Shown here one piece after another: positions 45,250-52,888 of a stretch of 64,000 nucleotides of DNA. Under the pieces are notes generated by a model that saw only the letters and a list, made by a program, of their open reading frames with translations, was not told where the DNA came from and ran no database searches. The stretch comes from Citrobacter sp. (GTDB lineage Bacteria > Pseudomonadota > Gammaproteobacteria > Enterobacterales > Enterobacteriaceae). Within the stretch, counting starts at the first letter, position 1, and the number at the start of each line of letters is the position of its first letter. The DNA lies in assembly GCA_019415335.1 (NCBI GenBank), contig DXKH01000135.1:62001-126000 (forward strand), given 5' to 3'. The translations under genes and the position numbers were made by a program.

Positions 45250-46638
45250 TTACTTTTTGCGGGACAGTTTGAACGCGATAAACAGGAAGATGACCCATAC
45301 TGGCAGCAACATCGCTGACAGACGCATGTCGTCGATGGTACACATCAGCACAAGGATCATCGCCAGAAAAGCGATACAGATGTAGTTCCCTGCCGGGTAG
45401 AGCAACGCTTTGAACTGGGTATCGCGCCCTTTGCGACGCATCGCGGCACGAAAACGCAGGTGCGCCAGACAGATCATGATCCAGTTCAACAGCAGCGTCG
45501 CCACCACCAGCGCCATCAGCAGGCCGAAGGCCTCTTTCGGCAGCAGATAGTTGATGAGCACCACCAGCGAGGTGATCGCACCAGAGAGCAGCAGTGAGTT
45601 CACCGGCACGCCACGACGGCTGACGCGAGTCAGAAACTTCGGCGCGTTACCCTGAACCGACAGACCAAACAGCATACGGCTGTTGGAATAAACGCCGCTG
45701 TTATAGACAGACAGGGATGCCACCAGAATCACGAAGTTCAGCGCAGACGCCACCACGTTGCTGTTCAGATCGTGGAAAATCATCACAAACGGGCTGCTAT
45801 CAGATTTCACTTCTACCCACGGGTAGAGCGCCAGCAGAACCACCAGTGAACCGATATAGAACAGCAGAATACGATACACCACCTGGTTAACCGCTTTCGG
45901 AATGCTTTTATGCGGATCGCATGCTTCCGCCGCGGTGATACCGATCAGTTCCAGCCCGCCGAAGGAGAACATAATCACCGCCAGCGACAGAATAAGCCCC
46001 TTCCAGCCCGTCGCCAGAAAACCGCCGTGCTGCCACAGGTTGTCGATGGTTGCCCGCTCGCCGCCGTTGCCCGAGAACAGCAGCCACAGGCCAAAACCGA
46101 TCATGCCGATAATCGCCAGCACTTTGATAAGCGCAAACCAGAATTCGGTTTCGCCGTACAGACGGACGTTCACCAGGTTGACGGCGTTAATGATAATAAA
46201 GAAGGCCGCAGCCCAGACCCAGGTGGGGACGTCGGGTAACCAGTATTGCATATAGATACCGGCGGCCGTCAGTTCAGCCATCCCGACCAGCACAAACATC
46301 ACCCAGTAGTTCCAGCCTGACAGGAAGCCCGCAAACGGCCCCCAGTATTTATAGGCAAAGTGAGCGAAGGACCCCGATACCGGCTCTTCAACGACCATTT
46401 CGCCGAGCTGGCGCATGATCAGAAAGGCAATAACCCCGGCAATGCCGTAACCCAGCAGTACTGCTGGCCCCGCCATCTGAATCGCCGGACCGATACCCAG
46501 AAACAGCCCGGTACCAATCGCGCCGCCGAGGGCGATTAACTGAATATGTCGATTTTGCAAACCACGTTGCAGCGTCGGACTCTGTTCCGACGACGCTTCA
46601 GAACGGCCGTTGCCTGAAGCGGATGACGCGTCTTTCAC
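45250..46638 (-). CDS. pheP: Phenylalanine-specific permease PheP
   Basis: PheP imports phenylalanine by proton symport. The 462-residue protein has about twelve membrane helices and the amino acid permease blocks GLQNRHIQLIALGGAIGTGL (about residues 26-45), EEPVSGSFAHFAYKYWGPF (about 93-111) and the conserved central helix with FSFGGLELIGITAAEACDP (about 225-243). It is nearly identical in pattern to E. coli PheP and lies beyond ybdG as in E. coli, with the LacI set inserted between. The first 20 residues are rich in Ser and vary between species. A small GGGGCA/TGCCCC hairpin (46722-46737) lies upstream, towards the receptor gene stop. Confidence 0.96.
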   Translation of the reverse strand: MKDASSASGNGRSEASSEQSPTLQRGLQNRHIQLIALGGAIGTGLFLGIGPAIQMAGPAVLLGYGIAGVIAFLIMRQLGEMVVEEPVSGSFAHFAYKYWGPFAGFLSGWNYWVMFVLVGMAELTAAGIYMQYWLPDVPTWVWAAAFFIIINAVNLVNVRLYGETEFWFALIKVLAIIGMIGFGLWLLFSGNGGERATIDNLWQHGGFLATGWKGLILSLAVIMFSFGGLELIGITAAEACDPHKSIPKAVNQVVYRILLFYIGSLVVLLALYPWVEVKSDSSPFVMIFHDLNSNVVASALNFVILVASLSVYNSGVYSNSRMLFGLSVQGNAPKFLTRVSRRGVPVNSLLLSGAITSLVVLINYLLPKEAFGLLMALVVATLLLNWIMICLAHLRFRAAMRRKGRDTQFKALLYPAGNYICIAFLAMILVLMCTIDDMRLSAMLLPVWVIFLFIAFKLSRKK

Positions 46639-46754
46639 GCCCTACCCCTGTCTCTTTTTTAGAAGGGGCACGTTTTAACACTTCATGCTGGAGGTGGCAA
46701 GTTAAAGGCACGGGAATGGATGGGGCATCCTTGCCCCTGATAACGAGGTGGAAC

Positions 46755-48938
46755 TCAGAACTCGTAACCAACGGACACTTTAAAGGTGCGCGGTTCGCCC
46801 AGTGTGACGTACGTGCCGGAGTCATCGACACTGGCCCAGTAGTTTTCGTTGGTGACGTTGTCGATGCCCGCGCGAACGGTCATCTGATTTTGGTTCTGGT
46901 TAAGCGCGAAACGATAGCGCATGCCCAGATCCAGAGTGGTGTAGCTGTCGAGCTTTTTGGTATTGGCCAGGTCGGCATACTGAGAACCGGAGTGGTTCAC
47001 ACGCGCCGTGGCGGTCAGACCCTCAATCGGTTTGATGTCGTACTCGGCGCCCAGCACGGCGTAAAAGTTCGGCACGCCGATAACATCATTGCCCTGGTTC
47101 AGGCCGTTGTTGGTTTTGGTCATCTCCGCCTGCAGCCAGGTGGCGCTGGCGTTCAGACGCATACCCAGCATCGGTTCACCGAAGACGTTCAGCTCAACGC
47201 CACGGTTACGCTGCTCGGCATCCAGACCATAATGTTTGGTTTCACTGTCAAGAATTGCCGACGGCATCTTGATCTCAAACAGCGCCAGCGAGCCGCCAAC
47301 ACGCCCGAAGTCCGCCTTCACACCCACTTCATTCTGTTTGGAATGGACGATACCGGTACTCTGACCATAGTTGGTTGCGGTATTGGGTGCCGTTTTACCG
47401 GGTTGTAACGCTTCGGTGTGGTTGGCGTAGAAAGAGATCGCTTCCCACGGTTTATAGACGACACCGTAAGTCGGCATCCAGCGACTGCCGTCAAAACCGT
47501 CAGCGGCGTTTTCCGCGCCGGTGATTTTGTCATAACCCCGGATCACCACTTTTTGATGACGTGCCCCGACGGTAAACAGCAGTTTGTCATCCAGCACGCC
47601 CAGCGTATCGCTCAGCAACCAGCCCTGAGTGCGGGTGCGTCCGCTGGTCAACGGATCGCTGTAGTTACCGCCTTTACCGTTCGAGTTGGTACTGGCCGGC
47701 GCATCAACGCCGCTGTTGTGGTAGATGTTGGTATACGGGTTATCCGCCGCTTTAGACATCTTCCACGCGATTTTTTCGTTTTTGCTTTGTGCTGAGTAGC
47801 CGACGTTCACTTTGTGCGAGACAAAGCCGGTATCGAAATTGCCGCGAATCCCCGCCATGCCGCTCACCGTGTCGCTGATGCGGTTGGTATCAAGACGGCT
47901 GGCGGTGGCTGTACCGCTCTTATCCAGCAGTTTCGGCGCGCTGTAGAGACCTTCCTCGTGCGCATGCTGAGCGCCCAGTCCGGTGTAGGCGGTCCAGTTG
48001 TCGGTGATGTCGTATTCGCTACGCCACATGCCGAACTCGTTTTCAATATCGCTGTACGCCCACTTTTGCGAGAAGTTGCGATCATTGTCCGGCGGCGTTG
48101 GAACGAAATCGACCGCAGAAATGTTGACGCTGGTTGGGCTGCCGTGGAACGTTTTCTTCTGGTATCCCACGTCCAGCGAGGTGCGGAAGTTATCGCCTCT
48201 GTAGTCCAGACCGGTGGAGAGTAGCGTGGTACGACGGCGGTCGTCCTGAATTCGGGTTTCGCCTTCACGGTGGACCAGATTCACCCGTGCGCCAAACTGG
48301 TCGTTGTCACCAAAGCGACGACCGGCATCCAGCGTGGTGCCAATCTGTGAATCTGAGGTGTAGTCCACGCCGACTTTTGCCTGCGGGATGTCGCCTGCAT
48401 GTTTCGGCTCAAGGTTGATCATCCCGCCGACGGCAGAGGTGGCAGCACCGTTCATCAGGGCGTTTGCTCCTTTGAAGATTTCGATGCGATCCACCATCTG
48501 CGCATCTACAACCTGACGCGGCAGAATGCCGGACAGGCCACCAAAGGTCATGTCATCGCCGTCAAACTTCAGGCCACGGATACGGAAGCTTTCTGCGCTG
48601 TTACCGTAGCCCTGGACAGACTGCACGCCCGCATCGTTAGCCACAACATCGGCAATGGTTTTTGCCTGCTGATCTTCAACCAGTTTAGAGGTGTAGCTGA
48701 TGACGTTGAACGGTACGTCCATCGCGCGTTGTTGACCGAGCATCCCCAGCCTGCCGCCGTTGGCGACTTGTCCATCAAGAAACGCCGGCAGCGGCGTGTC
48801 GCCACCGGGTTTGAAATCATTATTGGTTGTCGCCTGAACCACAATGGTGTCTTCCGCTTTTTTCGCGGTATCTGCCGCCCAGGCCGTGCCAGAGATCGCG
48901 CCAATCGTCAGCGCCAGAATTGTTTTGGTGTTGTTCAT
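46755..48938 (-). CDS. TonB-dependent siderophore receptor (FcuA/FoxA-like)
   Basis: The 727-residue outer-membrane receptor has a signal peptide ending near residue 21 (SGTAWA-AD), a TonB box DTIVVQA (about 28-34), a plug (to about residue 200, with SAESFRIRGLKFDGDDM and the GANALMNGAATSAVGGMINL block) and a 22-strand barrel ending RTFKVSVGYEF. The plug resembles hydroxamate-type receptors such as FcuA as I recall them; the ligand is not certain. The frame runs to 48980, but ATG 48936-48938 places the signal peptide correctly, though with a weak ribosome site. It follows a YncE-like lipoprotein gene by 63 bases with a hairpin between them, in one likely Fur-controlled operon. Confidence 0.9.
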   Translation of the reverse strand: MNNTKTILALTIGAISGTAWAADTAKKAEDTIVVQATTNNDFKPGGDTPLPAFLDGQVANGGRLGMLGQQRAMDVPFNVISYTSKLVEDQQAKTIADVVANDAGVQSVQGYGNSAESFRIRGLKFDGDDMTFGGLSGILPRQVVDAQMVDRIEIFKGANALMNGAATSAVGGMINLEPKHAGDIPQAKVGVDYTSDSQIGTTLDAGRRFGDNDQFGARVNLVHREGETRIQDDRRRTTLLSTGLDYRGDNFRTSLDVGYQKKTFHGSPTSVNISAVDFVPTPPDNDRNFSQKWAYSDIENEFGMWRSEYDITDNWTAYTGLGAQHAHEEGLYSAPKLLDKSGTATASRLDTNRISDTVSGMAGIRGNFDTGFVSHKVNVGYSAQSKNEKIAWKMSKAADNPYTNIYHNSGVDAPASTNSNGKGGNYSDPLTSGRTRTQGWLLSDTLGVLDDKLLFTVGARHQKVVIRGYDKITGAENAADGFDGSRWMPTYGVVYKPWEAISFYANHTEALQPGKTAPNTATNYGQSTGIVHSKQNEVGVKADFGRVGGSLALFEIKMPSAILDSETKHYGLDAEQRNRGVELNVFGEPMLGMRLNASATWLQAEMTKTNNGLNQGNDVIGVPNFYAVLGAEYDIKPIEGLTATARVNHSGSQYADLANTKKLDSYTTLDLGMRYRFALNQNQNQMTVRAGIDNVTNENYWASVDDSGTYVTLGEPRTFKVSVGYEF

Positions 48939-48965
48939 GTGAATGCCATCAAAAGGAGTCAATGT

Positions 48966-48992
48966 GCCGGGGGACGGCATCCGCCCCCCGGC
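48966..48992 (-). other. Intercistronic hairpin before the receptor gene
   Basis: GCCGGGGG (48966-48973) and CCCCCGGC (48985-48992) form a perfect eight-pair G/C stem in the mRNA between the lipoprotein stop and the receptor start. With no T-run after it on the minus strand, it may set the ratio of the two products or protect mRNA ends. Confidence 0.65.
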
Positions 48993-49001
48993 TGATTTTT
49001 A

Positions 49002-50087
49002 TTATTTATTCAGCTCAATACGTACAACGCTGTCCGGCGCGTCGGTTGAGTGGTCTTTATTAAATTTCTGTTTCACGGTGACATACAGCGTCTGACCGTC
49101 AGCAGAGAGCAGCAGGCTGTTTGGATTCGGCGGCAGGTCCCAGCTTTTCTTCACGCTGTAATCGGTTGCGTTGAGGCTGAGCAGCTTCCCGGAATCACGC
49201 TGGGTGATGTAAATTTCGTTGCGTTTCGCGTTGAATTTAACGGAGAGCGAATCGCCCACATCCAGTTGTTTCAACACCTTGCCGGTGTGGATATCAAGCA
49301 CCAGCGTGGTTTTCGCTTTGGAGTTGTCGGTCACGAACAGACGCCCGGTTTGCGGATCTTCCGCCATATTCAGCAGCAGCGCCGGTTTATCGCCCAGCGG
49401 CTTCCAGCGTTTTTCGACACGCTGATTACGCGGGTTGATCACCAGGATCTCACCACCACCATTCGCCGCGTAAATGCGCTGGGTGGTTTCTGAGTAGTGC
49501 AGACCGGTCATCCATTTGCCGGTGTTTTTAATGCGCGTTTTCAGCTTCAGCGTTTCGGCATCAACCACCCAGATAACCGCAGGATCGGCGACTGCACCGA
49601 TATACAGCAGGCCGTTATGCAGCAGTACCTGGCGTGCGCCATACGGGAAACCTTCCGCGTTCCGCTCCGGGAACAGGACGCGATTTTTGACTTTGCCATC
49701 CGCAGTGTTCAGCGCGCTCAGGCCACCGTCCAGCGAGTTGGTGACATACACCGTTTTGCCGTCAGGCGAAATCGCCATGCCATAGTTTTTCAGATCCGTG
49801 TGGCTGCGGCCGATTGTCTTAAGAGTTTTGGCATCCAGTTTGTAGACGACTCCACCCTGAACATCTTTAAAGCCTTCGGCACTGGCGACATACAGCGCGT
49901 CCCCGGCTGGATTTAACGCCATCTCATACAGACCATCCGCCAGATCGCGTTTTAATGAATCGGTTGCCACCGCTGGCGTCGCCGCTTTTTCAACGGTGTT
50001 TGTCGGCATGATGGCGGGTGTCGTGGCCGCGCAACCGCTTAATGTCGCCGCGATCAGCACTGCCAGTGCCGTTATGTTTTTTTTCAT
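49002..50087 (-). CDS. YncE-like beta-propeller lipoprotein
   Basis: The 361-residue protein has a lipoprotein signal (LIAATLSGC, Cys near residue 19) and then a seven-bladed propeller of YVTN-type repeats. Blade signatures include YEMALNPAGDALYVASAEG, YGMAISPDGKTVYVTNSLD, MTGLHYSETTQRIYAANGGG and NSLLLSADGQTLYVTVKQK. It resembles E. coli YncE, an iron-repressed periplasmic propeller that binds DNA in vitro and sits beside the receptor gene yncD. Here too it is paired with a TonB-dependent receptor. ATG 50085-50087 with AAGGAA upstream is preferred over 50105. A Fur-like site lies 44-68 bases upstream. A role in handling the receptor's ligand is inferred. Confidence 0.88.
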   Translation of the reverse strand: MKKNITALAVLIAATLSGCAATTPAIMPTNTVEKAATPAVATDSLKRDLADGLYEMALNPAGDALYVASAEGFKDVQGGVVYKLDAKTLKTIGRSHTDLKNYGMAISPDGKTVYVTNSLDGGLSALNTADGKVKNRVLFPERNAEGFPYGARQVLLHNGLLYIGAVADPAVIWVVDAETLKLKTRIKNTGKWMTGLHYSETTQRIYAANGGGEILVINPRNQRVEKRWKPLGDKPALLLNMAEDPQTGRLFVTDNSKAKTTLVLDIHTGKVLKQLDVGDSLSVKFNAKRNEIYITQRDSGKLLSLNATDYSVKKSWDLPPNPNSLLLSADGQTLYVTVKQKFNKDHSTDAPDSVVRIELNK

Positions 50088-50130
50088 TCCTGGGTTCCTT
50101 ACCAAAAAAAGAGACGCATCAAATAATAAA

Positions 50131-50155
50131 GAGAATGAGAACTATACTTATTCTC
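50131..50155 (-). promoter_or_regulatory. Fur-box-like inverted repeat upstream of the propeller-receptor operon
   Basis: GAGAATGAGAACTATACTTATTCTC is a 25-base inverted repeat (GAGAATaAG / CTTATTCTC type arms with few mismatches) resembling Fur targets. It is 44 bases from the lipoprotein start. Between here and the next gene (50156-50385) I see no further gene. Confidence 0.65.
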
Positions 50156-50385
50156 CTTTTCGAAGCAAGCGTATTTCGCACAAAAAATACCCTTAATGAA
50201 ACAGAGGTTCGAATTATGAGAGTTCAAACGAAAATGGTGGGTATTCGATAATTTCTGCGAATTATTCTGGACGAACAGGCCCCGCAGGCCACAGAATGCG
50301 ATTTGCACTTTTTTTATATTTTTCAAACGAATGACTTAACCTAAATATCGTCATTCATGTGTCGGTCACGCCAGGCTACGGTGTC

Positions 50386-51561
50386 ATGAATAAAATCATC
50401 AAACGACTCGAAATCATTAAAAGCGCCATCGAACTTGAAGATGAAGAGATCATCCAGCAGCAGCTTGTGCATCTGCAGCGGGAATCTGGCGATCCCGTAA
50501 TAACGGCAATTGCCCAGGCTATCGAAACGCGCCGGTTCAGTGATGCAATGCGTGAAATTGCCACCTGGCTACAAAATCAGCGCGCCATAACCAGCTGGCA
50601 GGATCCGGCGATTGCCGCCAGTAAGCTGGAACTTAAGGCACTGGAAAGTCAGTTGCGTGAGCTGATCGACACCCGTAATACCCGTATTCAGATACTGGAT
50701 GAGTTTAACGACCAGTATCATCTGCGCCTCGGGCCGTTAATGAGCCGTATTCTCGAACTGCGTAAACAGCTCGCGGCCAGCGCCCAGCGCCGGCAAGAAG
50801 CGGAACGCAGACGCCGGGAGAAAGATTACCTCGCCTGTCAGCAGTACATCTCGCTGGCGGTCGATCGCTTAGCCCAGCTCAAGCAACAGTGGATGGGCAT
50901 GGATTCAGCCTCTCGCGCGACAGTCGACATTCGTCAGCGCATCCAGCAGCAAACGGAGCTCATTACCGACCTGCTCGCCGAGATTCGTGAACTGGAAGCC
51001 GATTTTTCACGTCAGGATGACAGCGACACGCGGCAGGCGCAGGAAGAGGCGGCGCATGAATATGAGGAGTATCAGGAACAGCAGCAGGATGCTCAGCACC
51101 GTTTCGCACGCGATCAGCGTCTTTCGACGGATGAACGTAATGAGCTTAAGCGCCTGTGGCGCCAGGCCAGTCGTTTGTGTCACCCGGACGTCGTTGCTGA
51201 TGAACTGAAAGAGAAAGCGCATCAGATGATGGTGCAGCTTAATCTGGCGCGGCAAAACGCCGATCTGGCGGCCATTCGTGCCCTCCTCACTCAGTTACAA
51301 ACCGGTCTGGAACCAATGATGGCCAGTGACCGGCTGAACAATCTCGACCATCTGCGGCAGAAAATCCAGCAGTTGAGGATCCAGATTGATGCGCTGTTGA
51401 AAGAAATAGCCGGACTGGAAGCAGAAAATGCCTGGCGTCTGGCAACATCGCTTCGCGATAAAGAGGCGTACTTTTCCGAGCAGGAACGTGCGCTGGCCGA
51501 ACTGCGCGATACGCTTGAAACTCAGGTCAAACATGTTGAGCAGGATCTGCTGGCGGGTTAA
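50386..51561 (+). CDS. Coiled-coil protein with C-terminal J-like domain
   Basis: I do not recognise a named gene. The 391-residue protein begins with a helical region (residues 1-75), then long coiled coils (about 80-235, rich in Gln, Arg, Glu), then a J-domain-like segment (about 245-305: LSTDERNELKRLWRQASRLC, the HPDV motif, and a following helix with MVQLNLARQNADLAAIR), and a last coiled coil to the C-terminus. The HPD tripeptide is intact, so contact with a DnaK-type chaperone is possible. No signal peptide or membrane helix is seen. An earlier GTG (50359) lacks a ribosome site; ATG 50386 is chosen with modest support. It stands alone between two regulated surface loci. Confidence 0.75.
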   Translation: MNKIIKRLEIIKSAIELEDEEIIQQQLVHLQRESGDPVITAIAQAIETRRFSDAMREIATWLQNQRAITSWQDPAIAASKLELKALESQLRELIDTRNTRIQILDEFNDQYHLRLGPLMSRILELRKQLAASAQRRQEAERRRREKDYLACQQYISLAVDRLAQLKQQWMGMDSASRATVDIRQRIQQQTELITDLLAEIRELEADFSRQDDSDTRQAQEEAAHEYEEYQEQQQDAQHRFARDQRLSTDERNELKRLWRQASRLCHPDVVADELKEKAHQMMVQLNLARQNADLAAIRALLTQLQTGLEPMMASDRLNNLDHLRQKIQQLRIQIDALLKEIAGLEAENAWRLATSLRDKEAYFSEQERALAELRDTLETQVKHVEQDLLAG

Positions 51562-52117
51562 GGCTTTTTTGCAACAAAATACGTTCTGTCTCCGCTGGCC
51601 TACCTGAATAATCCGAATCAGCACAAATAATCAAAAACAACATTTAACCGCACCAATCAATGAAAACATGGTTCTTTGATTCAGAAAAAGGCAACAAATA
51701 CAGTTTTATTAACTAACAATTCCAATTTATTAAACCGTTTGCACCAGCCATAACATCTCCATTGCGACATTCACCAGGAATATTCCTAACGCACAATGCC
51801 CGGGATCGTCACGCTTATCCCACCTCACCTGATTGCGCCCCTTCTCTCCCGTTTGTCTCCGTGATTTTTTAAGACTTCCCCGCAAAATCTTCATTATTTT
51901 CCCAGCGGTTTTCATCAATCCATAAGTGAAATCTATCAATCATTCGCCAGAAGGCGAAATAAACGATTTATCTTAAATTTTAACAAAGCGTAATATTTCA
52001 ATTGAGAATAATCCCAATACAGGATGCGGATTTAAACGAATTCCCAACCTGGGAAAGAACCCTTTTTTAAGTCGTTAAAGAGGGGCAGGATGCTATTGCC
52101 GATTCAAGGAGAATGTT
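51562..52117. other. Gene-free A/T-rich region before the LuxR-type gene
   Basis: No convincing gene is seen in 556 bases. The start (51565-51572) has a T-run after the J-domain gene. TATCAA, the hexamer I recall as the MrkH box, occurs at 51934-51939 in the orientation of the downstream gene. A 69-codon minus-strand frame (51730-51939) has no ribosome site or recognisable content. The low G+C content contrasts with flanking genes and suits a silenced, regulated promoter. Confidence 0.5.
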
Positions 52118-52690
52118 ATGTCAAAAGCTATTTTTTTTGGTGATAACTATTACACCTGGCTTGGCATGAAAAATATCCTGCGTGGCACGTCAATTTATTA
52201 TGGCATCCAATATTACGCGGCCAATTTACCATCATCCTCTCTTCCTGCGGTCCAGAATAATGATTACCTCATTATTCATCCCGAGCAGAAAGATATTCTG
52301 AAATACGCCGGCATCATTCGCCGTCTCTCCTTGCATTCGCCCTTTACGCTGCTCGTGCTGACGGATGCCGAAACCTTTGCGGTATTCCAGGCCATTTGCG
52401 GCATCCAGATGCACTTTATCGACCACACGCTGGGCCTCGACGCACTGCACAACCGGGTTGTTCACCTCATTAGCGGCGAGAACACAAGTGTGAACCATCC
52501 TCTGGCTAATGCCATGAGCGTTAATGAATTTAACGTCATGATGATGTATTCCCGTGGCTGGTCGCTGACCAGAATCGCCAATATTGCGCGTAAAAGCGAA
52601 AAAACGATCGGTACTTATAAAAGCAATATTGCTAAAAAACTGGGGCACAGCAACAGCCATCTGAAATATATGCTTTCCCATTATCGCTAA
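52118..52690 (+). CDS. LuxR-type HTH transcriptional regulator (flanking the adhesin)
   Basis: The 190-residue protein has a C-terminal LuxR/FixJ-type helix-turn-helix (about residues 133-186, SVNEFNVMMMYSRGWSLTRI and SEKTIGTYKSNIAKKLG) and an N-terminal part (1-130) that looks like a degenerate receiver-like domain, beginning KAIFFGDNYYTWLGMKNIL. No phosphorylatable aspartate is evident at the usual place. Such regulators (BglJ, FimW or MrkI-like) often act in fimbrial and adhesin loci. It has a good AAGGAGAA ribosome site. It is read in the same direction as the giant adhesin, 198 bases before it, and could control it. The 3-base hairpin-loop palindrome at 52762-52776 lies between them. Confidence 0.82.
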   Translation: MSKAIFFGDNYYTWLGMKNILRGTSIYYGIQYYAANLPSSSLPAVQNNDYLIIHPEQKDILKYAGIIRRLSLHSPFTLLVLTDAETFAVFQAICGIQMHFIDHTLGLDALHNRVVHLISGENTSVNHPLANAMSVNEFNVMMMYSRGWSLTRIANIARKSEKTIGTYKSNIAKKLGHSNSHLKYMLSHYR

Positions 52691-52761
52691 CATTCAACAG
52701 AGGAAATAAGACACGGACGACTGATGACTATTTAAGGCGCTATCAACCACAAAAAAAATTA

Positions 52762-52776
52762 TTCCGCCCTGCGGAA
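52762..52776 (+). other. Small hairpin in the adhesin leader
   Basis: TTCCGC and GCGGAA pair around CCT. It lies 112 bases before the adhesin start and 72 after the LuxR-type stop, downstream of a TATCAA hexamer (52741-52746). It has no T-run, so it is not a clear terminator. Confidence 0.45.
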
Positions 52777-52888
52777 GGGACTCCTGTTTTCAAAATTCAA
52801 CAACCCAGGCCGTACGCATTGTGAGCCAACCCTAACCACAAACGCAACGTGTCAACCAACTAAAAACAGAAATGCAGACGAGGTTATT

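Noticed and set aside
46639..46754. Possible terminator GGGGCA/TGCCCC between the receptor gene and pheP
   Set aside because: The stem is only six pairs with no T-run on the relevant strand; too weak to list as a terminator.
51730..51939. 69-codon basic frame on the minus strand before the LuxR-type gene
   Set aside because: No ribosome site, no recognisable content and A/T-rich surroundings where short frames arise by chance. Kept as part of the gene-free region.
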